From the NCBI RefSeq assembly GCF_008084145.1, contig NZ_VSDO01000002.1, forward strand, positions 620,001 through 684,000: DNA of 64,000 bases, in the 5' to 3' direction. The stretch's first letter is position 1. Every line of letters starts with the position of its first letter. Of the stretch, positions 19,335 through 28,255 are shown piece by piece. Source of the DNA: Paenibacillus faecis. Lineage in GTDB: Bacteria; Bacillota; Bacilli; Paenibacillales; Paenibacillaceae. The translations under genes and the position numbers were made by a program. The notes below the pieces were generated by a model. It was not told where the DNA came from and searched no databases. It worked only from the letters and a program-made list of their open reading frames with translations.

Positions 19335-19362
19335 AGAACAGCCAAAGGGCTGTTCTTTTTTT
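19335..19362 (+). terminator. Terminator of the SOS operon
   Basis: AGAACAGCC pairs with GGCTGTTCT across AAAG, followed by seven T residues. Confidence 0.9.
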
Positions 19363-20024
19363 GTCCGAAGATTGGAGCAGGAGACGCAGAAAAAGAAAAA
19401 ACGGGAACGAAGTCCTCTTTAAAATTGGGAAGGAAGTCGCTAAACCGGCAAAAAGGGAATCAACCGAAAATGGACTGAAAATGCATCAAGTAACCAAAGG
19501 GCCTAATATGGGACCAGAGTATGTTTTTTATCACAGACGTTGTCATTTCAGAACTCGCAAAAATCCGCGGTGTTACGCGATTTTCTGCTAAGACTTAGGT
19601 ATCAATTTTGTAACCTTTATGGAAATGCGTGTAAAAAATGAGCGAAACTTCGAATCATTTGCTGCGTCTAATTAGGGCGAAAAGGCTCAAGCGCCTCCTC
19701 CGTGAAAACAATCGTATGGAAATTCATCATGAAATGTAGGGGTTTTCAAAACTTTTTTCACGGACAAAAAAGGATAGGGGCAGGACAGGCGGACTTCCTG
19801 ATTTTGGGAGCTAGGTGCCAAAGACGCGGTGGTTTTCCGGGAAAGGACCCAAAAACAAAACACTTCCATCAGCCTAGTTACATTCCATGTTCACTTGGTT
19901 AATGATAGAAGTAATTTGAGGAGTGGAGGTGTGTGTGAGGGACCGTACTGATCATCGCCTGCATACAAAAAGATAGCGAGGTGAAAAAAAGGGGTCAGCG
20001 ATTGTAATGATCTCTTGAGGACCG
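19363..20024. other. 660-nt intergenic region before the exopolysaccharide operon
   Basis: No convincing gene was found. Short open frames here lack ribosome sites and have atypical codon use. Two structures are visible: AAAATCCGCG...CGCGATTTT near 19557-19582 (one bulge), and the inverted repeat TCCGTGAAAA / TTTTCACGGA around 19699-19764. This region should hold the operon promoter, but no clear -35/-10 pair or known riboswitch could be assigned. Confidence 0.6.
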
Positions 20025-22250
20025 ATGACAAGATTAGCGCGAAAAAGGCTAGCCATTTGGATAGCGCTCGGCGCGGCCCTGATCGCCGGGGGGATTGCTC
20101 TATACTTCTGGTTGAAGCCGCCGATCCCTGTCAGCTCCGCCACTTCCGATGGGGATAAGATGAAATTCCAAACCTCGGGAGACAAGTTCATGGAATACCG
20201 GGGCGACGGGGCCTGGAACGAAATCTTCGTAAAGGGCGTAAATTTGGGCGCGACGGTTCCCGGACATTTTCCGGGAGAATTCCCGATCACCGAGGAGGAT
20301 TATCTGCGTTGGTTCCGGCAAATTGACGAGATGGGCGCCAACGTCATCCGGATTTATACGGTACACAATCCGGTATTTTATAAGTCGCTGGTGAAGTACA
20401 ACCGGGATAAGGTAGACGATCCGCTGTATTTTATCCAGGGAATCTGGTCCCCGGAGGAGCAGTTGATCGAGCTGCAGGACGCGTACAATCCGGGGATTAA
20501 AGAAAAGTTCCACAAGGAGATCGAAAAGGCGGTCAAAGCCGTGTACGGCGATCTCAATGCCGACCCGGTTCCCGGAGAATCGGGAGGGAAATACACCGCC
20601 AACGCGGGCCCGTTCCTGATGGGCTGGCACATCGGAACCGAATGGGACCCGGAAATGGTCGACAATACGAACAAAGTGCATGCGGGAACGGAACCTTACA
20701 AAGGCAAGCACTTTGCGGCCAAGGCGGACGCCAGTCCGTTCGAGAGCTGGCTCGCCGAGTTGGTTGACCAAACGGCCCAGTTGGAGAAAAAATACGGTTG
20801 GGAGCACCCGATCACCTTTACGAACTGGGTGACGACGGACGTGCTGGAGCATCCGGGCGAACCGCTGTTCGAAGAGGATCTGGCCAGCGTCGATGCGACG
20901 AAAATCGAGCCGGTCAATTGGGAAGCGGGGTACTTTGCGGCCTATCACGTCTACCCGTACTACCCGGATTTCTTCCACCTCGATAAAACGCTGGAGACGA
21001 TTCCGGAGGGGAACGACTACAACACGTACAAAGCTTACTTGAAACAACTGAAGGCGCACTACAAGGATATCCCGATTATGGTTACGGAATACGGCGTTCC
21101 TTCTTCGCTCGGCGTATCGCACTTGGGCCGCGGCGGACGAAATCAGGGAGGCCACAGTGAGAAGGAACAGGGCGAAATCAACGTGTCTCTAACCAAGGAT
21201 ATTTACGATGAGGGATATGCGGGTGCGATTCTGTTCATGTGGCAGGACGAATGGTTCAAGAAGACTTGGAACACGATGCGCTTTGAAATTCCGGAAGACC
21301 GGCGTTCCTATTGGCTGAACGTGCTGACCAACGAGAAGCTTTTCGGCCTGCTGTCGCTGGGGCCCGGTAAAGAGGATCAAATTATCATCGACGGGAAATT
21401 GAACGACTGGGCTGCTTTACCCGAAGGGGAAGTCAAGTCGTGGGAAAATCCGGTTCCCGGCATGAAGCAGCTCCGTGTCACGCATGACGAAGCTTACGTT
21501 TATGTGGGAATGACGCTGGAACAGCCGTTCGATCCGAAAAAAAGTCAGGTTTACCTGGGCACCGATGTTTTGCCCGGCGGCGACCAACCGGTCAACGAAC
21601 TGCCCGGCAAATCGCTGAGCGAAGGACTGGAAGGCATGGTTGTGATCGGAACGGACGAAGAAACCCAGGTGAAAGTAGCTCCGAGCTACGATTTCCACCA
21701 GCGTTTATACGGACGATACGGATACTGGATGCTGGACGATCCGACCGCGGAACAGAAGAAACAGTTCCGGCCGTGGAAACTGGCGGTGAGTTTGACGATG
21801 ACGCCTCCCGATACCCGCTTCGCCAACCCGTTCATGGATATGACGGTCGGCAAGCTGCTAAGGGGCACTTCGGACCGGAACAGCGAAGCGTTCAACTCGC
21901 TGACTTCATGGCAATACAGCGGCAATGAGGTAGAGCTGCGCATTCCATGGATGCTGTTGGGCTTCGCCGACCCGAGCTCCCTGCAGGTGATCGATTACGG
22001 GCCGCTGAAGAAAGACCGCACCTTCGCCACGACGAAGACGCAAGGCATCACCTTCGTCCCGTGGATCAAGGACCGGGCCAGCGGAAACGTATCCTGGCCG
22101 GGAGGGGCCGGCGGAACGCTCGATCTGGGCGGACAGCCGAAGTACACTTGGTCTCCTTGGGAGACGGTCAAGTACACGGAGCACTTGAAGTCAGGCTACA
22201 CCGCATTGAAGGAGTTTTACGAAACGCTGCCGGATCACAGATCCCCTTAG
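20025..22250 (+). CDS. Membrane-anchored clan GH-A glycoside hydrolase with C-terminal CBM9/DOMON-like domain
   Basis: 741 aa. A single N-terminal membrane segment (~9-30, LAIWIALGAALIAGGIALYF) anchors an extracellular TIM barrel. Barrel landmarks include FVKGVNLGA, GANVIRIYTVHNP, the probable acid/base Glu in GWHIGTEWDPE and the probable nucleophile Glu in MVTEYGVPSS, arranged as in clan GH-A. Residues ~445-720 resemble CBM9/DOMON sandwich modules (IDGKLNDWA, AYVYVGMTLE, VELRIPWMLLG). First gene of the EPS operon. It probably trims or remodels the polymer; substrate and GH family are undetermined. The GAGGA site is close (3 nt) to ATG 20025. Confidence 0.8.
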   Translation: MTRLARKRLAIWIALGAALIAGGIALYFWLKPPIPVSSATSDGDKMKFQTSGDKFMEYRGDGAWNEIFVKGVNLGATVPGHFPGEFPITEEDYLRWFRQIDEMGANVIRIYTVHNPVFYKSLVKYNRDKVDDPLYFIQGIWSPEEQLIELQDAYNPGIKEKFHKEIEKAVKAVYGDLNADPVPGESGGKYTANAGPFLMGWHIGTEWDPEMVDNTNKVHAGTEPYKGKHFAAKADASPFESWLAELVDQTAQLEKKYGWEHPITFTNWVTTDVLEHPGEPLFEEDLASVDATKIEPVNWEAGYFAAYHVYPYYPDFFHLDKTLETIPEGNDYNTYKAYLKQLKAHYKDIPIMVTEYGVPSSLGVSHLGRGGRNQGGHSEKEQGEINVSLTKDIYDEGYAGAILFMWQDEWFKKTWNTMRFEIPEDRRSYWLNVLTNEKLFGLLSLGPGKEDQIIIDGKLNDWAALPEGEVKSWENPVPGMKQLRVTHDEAYVYVGMTLEQPFDPKKSQVYLGTDVLPGGDQPVNELPGKSLSEGLEGMVVIGTDEETQVKVAPSYDFHQRLYGRYGYWMLDDPTAEQKKQFRPWKLAVSLTMTPPDTRFANPFMDMTVGKLLRGTSDRNSEAFNSLTSWQYSGNEVELRIPWMLLGFADPSSLQVIDYGPLKKDRTFATTKTQGITFVPWIKDRASGNVSWPGGAGGTLDLGGQPKYTWSPWETVKYTEHLKSGYTALKEFYETLPDHRSP

Positions 22251-22302
22251 CTATGACGACACAAACAATCGTGCTTGTATCAGGAAGGAGGAGCTATTCT
22301 TT

Positions 22303-23496
22303 ATGTATTCGCACCTTACCGTAGCCGTCTATTTCATCTACGGTTGCCTAGGATTAATTCTCGCAGGGATGCTGACGTTGTTCTGGCTCCGGATTAGAGC
22401 GATCCGCACGGCAAAGAAGACGGAAATCTATCTTCAGAAGCATCAGGACTATTTCAAATTTGTTCAAACCCATTTGAGCGGGGTTTCCGAATTGCCGCTG
22501 CCGCCGGGAAAACTGACTCCGCTGGAGCGGCGGGTCATTCAGCAGCGGATCATGGAATGGATCGAGCAGCTGAAAGGCGATATGCGCGACAAGCTGATCA
22601 AGCTGTGTCGTGACGCGGGATTCGTCGACGACGACATCAAGCTCCTGGACAGCTTGCTCTACGGCCGGCGGATTGCCGCGGCTTACCGCTTGGGCGGAAT
22701 GCGGGCGGCGGAAGCCGTGCCGAGAATGCTGCTCATGCTGGAGCAGCAAAAGTACAGCCCGCTGTCGATCGTCATCGCCCGCTCGATCGCCAAGTGCGCG
22801 GAGCGCGAGGAGCAGCTTACGGAGATGCTGAAGCATTTGCTCCGGCACGGCAAACCGATTCATAATCTGGCGGCGGACATCCTGATGGAAACGAGTCTGG
22901 ATGCCAGCCGGCTCCTGCTCAAGCTGCTGGATGACGAAAATCCGGATTTTGTCAAAGTGGCGCTCGTCGCCATGTGGGGGCAGGCCGTACCCGAGGTCGT
23001 TCCTTCGCTGGACCGCCTGGTCGGCGCGGAGGAGAAAGAGGTACGGGCCAGCGCGGTCAAGCTTTACTTAAGCTCCAATCCCGTGCTGAAGGACGAAACC
23101 ATTCGTCAATTGATGGCGGACACGGATTGGGAAGTCCGGGCCGCCGTGGCCAAGTCGCTCGGCAACACGCACGCGGCCGGCAGCATCCCGCTGTTGCGCG
23201 CGGCTCTGCAGGATCCGCACTGGCGGGTGCGCAACAACAGTGCGGAAAGCTTAGCCAAGCTGGGCGAGACCGGATTTGAGGTGCTGTGCCAAATCGCCAA
23301 GCACGGGTCCGGGGTCGAACGCGAAACCGCGTTGTATTACGTGGAGAAAACGATGGCGCAGGAAGGCGAACATCAGAAGCTGGATCAGATGGTCGCCTAT
23401 AACAAAAAGAAGCTGCTGTACGAACGGTACTTCGGGGTTGCCGAAGCGAAGCCGGTTCGACAGGTCGCAGCGGTCGGAGGGGATTATACTGCTTAG
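22303..23496 (+). CDS. Membrane protein with HEAT-like repeats
   Basis: 397 aa with one N-terminal membrane segment (~6-30, YFIYGCLGLILAGMLTLFWL). After a basic, coiled stretch, the cytoplasmic part is built of helical HEAT-like repeats from ~residue 120 on, clearest in PSLDRLVGAEEKEVRASAV, DTDWEVRAAVAKSLG and DPHWRVRNNSAESLAKLG. Such repeats act as protein-binding scaffolds. The 8-nt overlap with the glycosyltransferase gene suggests equimolar synthesis and a synthase partner role, by inference. AAGGAGGAG precedes ATG 22303. Confidence 0.82.
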   Translation: MYSHLTVAVYFIYGCLGLILAGMLTLFWLRIRAIRTAKKTEIYLQKHQDYFKFVQTHLSGVSELPLPPGKLTPLERRVIQQRIMEWIEQLKGDMRDKLIKLCRDAGFVDDDIKLLDSLLYGRRIAAAYRLGGMRAAEAVPRMLLMLEQQKYSPLSIVIARSIAKCAEREEQLTEMLKHLLRHGKPIHNLAADILMETSLDASRLLLKLLDDENPDFVKVALVAMWGQAVPEVVPSLDRLVGAEEKEVRASAVKLYLSSNPVLKDETIRQLMADTDWEVRAAVAKSLGNTHAAGSIPLLRAALQDPHWRVRNNSAESLAKLGETGFEVLCQIAKHGSGVERETALYYVEKTMAQEGEHQKLDQMVAYNKKKLLYERYFGVAEAKPVRQVAAVGGDYTA

Positions 23497-24916
23497 GGAT
23501 ATCTTGCTCATTTACGGCCTATTTGCGACGTACTACGTAATGACCGTAAATGTCATCTATTTTTCGATCATGACTTTTTCGTTCCGCAATATTATGACGA
23601 TTTTCCGCCGGGCGGCGTATTCCAAGTACAATACGCTTTCCGGGTCCGAGCTGGTCCCGTCGATTTCCCTGCTGGTTCCGGCGTACAACGAGGAATTGAC
23701 GGTCATTGAAAACGTAAAATGTCTGATGACGCTGAATTACCCGACCTATGAGGTCATCGTCATCAACGACGGTTCCAGCGACGACACGCTGGGCGTGCTT
23801 CGGAGAGAGTTCGGGCTCGAACCGCTGCCGAACCCGGAGATGCGGAACTCGATCGACTGCCAGCCGATTAATGCGGTTTACCATAATCCTCAGTATCCGC
23901 ATCTGTATGTAATTGATAAGCCGAACGGCGGCAAGGCCGATTCGCTTAATGCGGGCATTAACTTGTCCCATTACCCGCTGATTTCTTCCATCGATGCGGA
24001 CTCCTTGCTGGAGAAAGACGCCTTGATCCGGATGGCGCGGACGTATATGGAGAACCCGGAAGAAACCGTGGCCATCGGCGGGGATGTGCGCATCGCCAAC
24101 GGCTGTGTCATCGAGAACGGGGCGGTCAAGGAAGTTTCGCTGCCGCGTAAAATGTGGCCGATGTTCCAGGCGGTCGAATACCTCAAGGCGTTCCTTGGCG
24201 GCCGGATCGGCTGGAGCTCCATTAACGGCCTGATTATCGTATCCGGCGCATTCGGGCTTTTCCGCAAGGATTATGTGATCGCCGTCGGGGGCTACCGGGG
24301 CGGATATCCCGGAGAGGATATGAACATTATTATCAAGCTGCACCGTTACATGCTGGAGAACAAACTGAAATACCGGGTCGCCTTCTGTCCGGAAGCGGTC
24401 TGCTGGACCCAGGCTCCGGACACGTACCGGATTCTGTCCAACCAGCGCAAGCGCTGGGGGCGGGGAAATCTTAAGAACATGATCGAAAACTACGACATGG
24501 CGTTCAATCCGAAATACAAAGTGATGGGGCTCCTCACGATGCCGTACAACATCATTTTTGAAGCGTTGAACCCTTACTTCAAGATCACGGGTCTTCTGGC
24601 TCTGATCGGTTATACGATGATGGATATGACGCATTGGAGAGTGCTCGCGGTATTTTGGCTGATCAACTTCCTCAGCGGTTATTTGCTCAGTATCGGGGCG
24701 CTGCTGCTGGAAGAACTGGCTTTTAAACGGTTTAGCAAACTGTCCGACCTCGTTCGGATGATGCTTTACTCCATGTTCAAATTTTTCGGATACGCCCAGC
24801 TCGGAGGGCTGTGGCGGATTCAGGGGCACATTCAATATTTGCGCAACAACAACTCCTGGGGGACGATGACCCGGCAAAGCTGGCAAGAGAAAAGCGACAC
24901 AGCCAAACCGGCGTAA
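23489..24916 (+). CDS. Processive family 2 glycosyltransferase (polysaccharide synthase)
   Basis: Membrane GT2 of the NodC/HasA/PgaC/BcsA group. A first membrane segment precedes the GT-A domain: LVPAYNEE, INDGSSDDT, SIDADSLL (DxD-like), GEDMN, and QRKRWGRG as the processive QxxRW motif. At least three C-terminal membrane helices follow. No PilZ domain is visible. The start is uncertain: CTG 23489 has GGAGGGG 6 nt upstream, TTG 23504 has a weaker AGGGA at 4 nt; no ATG fits. It overlaps the HEAT protein gene. With the dehydrogenase two genes on, it probably polymerises an amino sugar or uronic-acid-containing chain. Confidence 0.88.
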   Translation: MLRDILLIYGLFATYYVMTVNVIYFSIMTFSFRNIMTIFRRAAYSKYNTLSGSELVPSISLLVPAYNEELTVIENVKCLMTLNYPTYEVIVINDGSSDDTLGVLRREFGLEPLPNPEMRNSIDCQPINAVYHNPQYPHLYVIDKPNGGKADSLNAGINLSHYPLISSIDADSLLEKDALIRMARTYMENPEETVAIGGDVRIANGCVIENGAVKEVSLPRKMWPMFQAVEYLKAFLGGRIGWSSINGLIIVSGAFGLFRKDYVIAVGGYRGGYPGEDMNIIIKLHRYMLENKLKYRVAFCPEAVCWTQAPDTYRILSNQRKRWGRGNLKNMIENYDMAFNPKYKVMGLLTMPYNIIFEALNPYFKITGLLALIGYTMMDMTHWRVLAVFWLINFLSGYLLSIGALLLEELAFKRFSKLSDLVRMMLYSMFKFFGYAQLGGLWRIQGHIQYLRNNNSWGTMTRQSWQEKSDTAKPA

Positions 24917-25018
24917 CCTGCATTCCCTGAAGGGAGTTGATGCAAAAGCCAGAAGCGGCCAAGGCCGAATCCTTGGCTAGACAAAAAAATCTATTACGGA
25001 AAGAAGGCGGGATGAGAG

Positions 25019-25870
25019 ATGCTGAATACGGCATTGCAAAGCAAGCAAGAGCAGACCAGCTTATATATGGATATCGAGCAAAGCGTCAAGGAAGCGGCCT
25101 ACGAAACCAACGGGATTTTGTTCATTTCTTGCGCAGGCGGGCCAACTTACTTGGAGAAGCAAGTGCGTGGCATTTTGGAATCCCAGCCCGGGGTGAATCC
25201 CAAGATTTGGGGCGGCGAAGAGCCGGGCTCCCTGTTCATTCTTTTCCCGGGGCAAACGCTCGACGCGGTGCACTTTCAAGGGCTGCTGCTCAAACAGCGG
25301 CTTCAGGAAAGCATGCCGGACTTGGTGGTCCGGATGACTCTAACAAGCTTTCCTGAAAAAAAGCAGCTGACGCAGGAGGTGTTGATCAAGATGGAGGACT
25401 CGGTAAAGCAACAGGCCTCCGGAGAAATCCACATTTTTACGCGTGAAGAGATGAAAACCATGCGCAGCCGCATTTTGATTGTGGAAGGGGACGCAACGGT
25501 CCGCGAGTTTCTGGAAATTCGCCTGCAGATGCAGGGTTATGAAACGGCCGTGGCCGACAACGGCTTGTCCGCCTTGGAAACGATCGAATCCTGGAAGCCC
25601 GATTTGGTGCTGACGGAGCTTAATCTGTATGGTATCGACGGATTGCCTTATATTCACCATATTCAACAACTGCAAGTTCCTGCGGTGCCGAAAATCGTAG
25701 TCCTGACCGAGCAAAGAGTGGAGCAGACGATCAGCCTATGCTTCCAAAACGGAGTGGACGATTATATCACCAAGCCGTTCTCCCCCGTGGAGCTGGACGC
25801 CCGGATTCGCCGTTCGCTGAATTCTTTGAGAATGAACCTGCAAGGGTTGAACTCCCAGCATATCAAATAA
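25019..25870 (+). CDS. Degenerate GGDEF-like domain fused to a degenerate response-regulator receiver
   Basis: 283 aa. Residues ~30-130 align with the second half of GGDEF domains: IWGGEEPGSLFILFPG takes the place of the GG(D/E)EF loop and its following strand, and VRMTLTSFPEKKQLTQEVLI the late strand and helix; the active-site signature is broken. Residues ~150-275 are a receiver: ILIVEGDATVREFL, LVLTELNLYGIDG, VVLTEQ and DDYITKPF. The phosphoacceptor position is Glu-200 instead of Asp, and one acidic-pocket residue is Gly-157; Thr-230 and Lys-252 remain. It probably acts as a binding or scaffold regulator of the synthase, not as an enzyme or a phosphorylated switch. Confidence 0.8.
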   Translation: MLNTALQSKQEQTSLYMDIEQSVKEAAYETNGILFISCAGGPTYLEKQVRGILESQPGVNPKIWGGEEPGSLFILFPGQTLDAVHFQGLLLKQRLQESMPDLVVRMTLTSFPEKKQLTQEVLIKMEDSVKQQASGEIHIFTREEMKTMRSRILIVEGDATVREFLEIRLQMQGYETAVADNGLSALETIESWKPDLVLTELNLYGIDGLPYIHHIQQLQVPAVPKIVVLTEQRVEQTISLCFQNGVDDYITKPFSPVELDARIRRSLNSLRMNLQGLNSQHIK

Positions 25871-25902
25871 AAATCTATATAGATAAAATGGAGGTTGGAG
25901 CA

Positions 25903-27267
25903 GTGAATAATCAATATCAGAAATTACTGGAAGCCATCGAATCGAAAAACGCAGTTTTGGGTGTGGTCGGTCTTGGATATGTCGGCCTTCCCCTGGCTGT
26001 CGAAATGGTGAAGCAAGGTTTTCGTGTGGTAGGTATTGACCTGGATGCCGGCAAAGTCGATCGACTATATCGCGGAGAATCCTATATTCATGATATTTCT
26101 GACGAGACCCTCGGTGAAGTCATGGCTACGGGACGGTTCAAACCAACGACGGACTATGCTTCCCTGCGGGAGATTGATGCGATCAGTATCTGCGTTCCGA
26201 CTCCGCTCAGCGAAAATCAGGATCCGGATACCTCTTACATCGTAACGGTGGTTGAGCAAATCAAACGTTTCATGAAAAAGGGCATCCTGATCACATTGGA
26301 AAGCACGACTTACCCCGGAACCACGGAAGAGCTGATCCAGCGGGAACTGGAAAAGCTCGGCTATGTGGTAGGCGAGGACTTCTTCCTCTGCTTCTCTCCG
26401 GAACGTGTCGATCCTTCGAATGCGAAATTCAATACCTTCAATACGCCGAAAGTGATCGGCGGAACGACGGAGGCCTGCCTCGCTCTGGGCACGGCGCTGT
26501 ACAGCAAGTATGTTCAAACGGTCGTTCCCGTCAGCTCGCCTAAAGTGGCCGAGATGTCGAAACTTTTGGAGAATACGTTCCGCAGCGTCAACATAGCCTT
26601 CATTAACGAAATGGCCATGATGTGCGACCGGATGGGCATCGACATCTGGGAAGTGATCGACGCGGCCAAAACCAAGCCGTTCGGGTTTATGCCGTTTTAT
26701 CCGGGGCCGGGAATCGGCGGACATTGCATTCCGCTGGATCCGATGTACCTGTCCTGGAAAGCGAAAGGCTTCCGCTTCTACAGCCAGTTTATCGAACTCG
26801 CCCAGTCGACCAATGACAATATGCCTTACTATGTAGTCAACAAAACATCCAAGATTTTGAACGAATATGCGAAGTCAATTAAAAAATCGAACATTCTCAT
26901 TCTGGGAATGGCTTATAAGCCGGATATCAGCGATCTGCGCGAATCGCCGGCGCTGGAGGTTTATGAGCTTTACAAAGATAGTGGAGCGAAGGTGGATTTC
27001 TACGACCCTTACGCGACGAGTTTCCGCGACAAACACGGGATTACCGTGCCAAGCGTGGCGTACGACCTGGAGAAATTCAAAACGTACGATTGCATTGTGC
27101 TGGTGACCAATCACAGTAACCTGGATTACGGAGCCATCGCTCATCTCGGCGTACCGATCGTGGATACGCGCAACGCATTCCGCGACTTCAAATTTCCGCA
27201 TATTTACAAGATCGGCCATTCGGTACAGCATGTGGCTGAAGCCAACGAGGCTCTGATCGTCGGATAA
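25903..27267 (+). CDS. Nucleotide-sugar 6-dehydrogenase (UDP-GlcNAc/ManNAc or UDP-Glc dehydrogenase family)
   Basis: Oxidises C6 of a UDP-sugar to a uronic acid with two NAD+. Features: Rossmann motif GVVGLGYVGLPLA, TYPGTTEEL, FSPERVDPSNAKF, KLLENTFRSVNIAFINE, the catalytic cysteine in GIGGHCIPLDP, and GMAYKPDISDLRESPAL in the C-terminal domain. The sequence is nearer the WbpA/WecC/TviB type (UDP-HexNAc) than Ugd, but substrate choice is not certain. GTG 25903 is used: GGAGG lies 7 nt before. It supplies the precursor for the upstream GT2. 454 aa. Confidence 0.9.
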   Translation: MNNQYQKLLEAIESKNAVLGVVGLGYVGLPLAVEMVKQGFRVVGIDLDAGKVDRLYRGESYIHDISDETLGEVMATGRFKPTTDYASLREIDAISICVPTPLSENQDPDTSYIVTVVEQIKRFMKKGILITLESTTYPGTTEELIQRELEKLGYVVGEDFFLCFSPERVDPSNAKFNTFNTPKVIGGTTEACLALGTALYSKYVQTVVPVSSPKVAEMSKLLENTFRSVNIAFINEMAMMCDRMGIDIWEVIDAAKTKPFGFMPFYPGPGIGGHCIPLDPMYLSWKAKGFRFYSQFIELAQSTNDNMPYYVVNKTSKILNEYAKSIKKSNILILGMAYKPDISDLRESPALEVYELYKDSGAKVDFYDPYATSFRDKHGITVPSVAYDLEKFKTYDCIVLVTNHSNLDYGAIAHLGVPIVDTRNAFRDFKFPHIYKIGHSVQHVAEANEALIVG

Positions 27268-27295
27268 GGGGCTTGCGTAGACAAGGGAGGCGGTG

Positions 27296-28207
27296 ATGAA
27301 AATGAAAAGCGCCGGAGCGAACCGAAGAAGACAGCTTCTGATCCTGTGCGGGGGGATCGCCTTATCCCTTCTTCTGCTCGTCATCCGCCCTTCCCCCTCG
27401 GAAGCCAAGGCAACCTGGCTTTGGAATACGAAGCTGATCCAGCAAAACGGCGAGGACATCATCCATTTTGCCAAGAAGCAGCGCATTAAAGTGATTTTTT
27501 TGCAAATCAGCGGGGATGTGAAAGAGGAAAGTTATCGTCATTTTGTACGTCTGGCCTCCTCCGAGGGCTTGGAGGTTCATGCGTTGAACGGACAGCCGGA
27601 ATGGGCCTTGCAAAAATACCAACAAGAAGCGAAAGATTTCCTCGAATGGGTCAAGGAGTACAACCGGAAAGCCGCACCGGAGGAGAAGTTTACCGGCGTA
27701 CAGTTCGATGTGGAACCTTACCTGCTGGATAATTGGGAAGCACGCAAGGCATCCATCGTCGAGCAGTGGGTGGAGAATATCCGGGTCTGGGTCGAAGCGG
27801 GCAAAGGCAGCGACTTTGAGATCGGTGCCGCGGTTCCCTTCTGGTTGAACGATATCAACTATCCGGGATCCAAAGCGCGGTTAAACCAGTGGATGCTGGA
27901 AAAGTTCGACTATGTGGCCATCATGTCTTACCGCGACGAGGCGGACCGGATCTATCAGGCGGCCCGGGCGACCCTGGAGGAAGGAGACCGCAAGAAGAAG
28001 CAGGTATGGGTCGGTGTAGAGGTCGGGAAGAGCAAGGAAGGACCGGGCGTGTCTTTTCACGAAAAACCTTTCGTCTCTCTGATCGGAGAGATGAATAAGT
28101 TGGTTAAGCTGGTGAAGGATCATTCCTCCTTTGCCGGCATTGCGGTTCACAGTTACGAGCCTTGGAGAAACAAACAGGGCCTGTGGGAACGATCGCTTAA
28201 GGAATAG
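27296..28207 (+). CDS. Secreted TIM-barrel protein, GH18-like
   Basis: ~303 aa with a basic N-terminus and signal peptide or anchor (LLILCGGIALSLLLLVI, then SEAKA). The mature part looks like a (beta/alpha)8 barrel: IKVIFLQISG, GVQFDVEPYL, FEIGAAVPFWL and YVAIMSYRDEA. FDVEPY places acidic residues at the end of strand 4 as in GH18-type DxE motifs. It ends the EPS operon and likely acts on the exported polymer or on wall glycans. ATG 27296 has GGGAGG 5 nt upstream; ATG 27302 is also possible. Confidence 0.78.
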   Translation: MKMKSAGANRRRQLLILCGGIALSLLLLVIRPSPSEAKATWLWNTKLIQQNGEDIIHFAKKQRIKVIFLQISGDVKEESYRHFVRLASSEGLEVHALNGQPEWALQKYQQEAKDFLEWVKEYNRKAAPEEKFTGVQFDVEPYLLDNWEARKASIVEQWVENIRVWVEAGKGSDFEIGAAVPFWLNDINYPGSKARLNQWMLEKFDYVAIMSYRDEADRIYQAARATLEEGDRKKKQVWVGVEVGKSKEGPGVSFHEKPFVSLIGEMNKLVKLVKDHSSFAGIAVHSYEPWRNKQGLWERSLKE

Positions 28208-28222
28208 CTTTGAGAAACAGCA

Positions 28223-28255
28223 GCAACCCGGAGCATAAGGCTCCGGGTTGTTTTT
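28223..28255 (+). terminator. Terminator of the EPS operon
   Basis: CAACCCGGAGC pairs with GCTCCGGGTTG across a 6-nt loop (ATAAGG partly paired), then five T residues. Repeat copy 2 starts right behind it. Confidence 0.9.

Noticed and set aside
19361..19591. 76-codon frame after the SOS operon terminator
   Set aside because: No ribosome site and unusual codon use; begins in the terminator T-tract.
19363..20024. c-di-GMP riboswitch before the EPS operon
   Set aside because: I looked for the GEMM-I and GEMM-II conserved words and did not find them in order.
23519..24886. 455-codon antisense frame over the GT2 gene
   Set aside because: Shadow frame with no ribosome site; the GT2 motifs are unambiguous.
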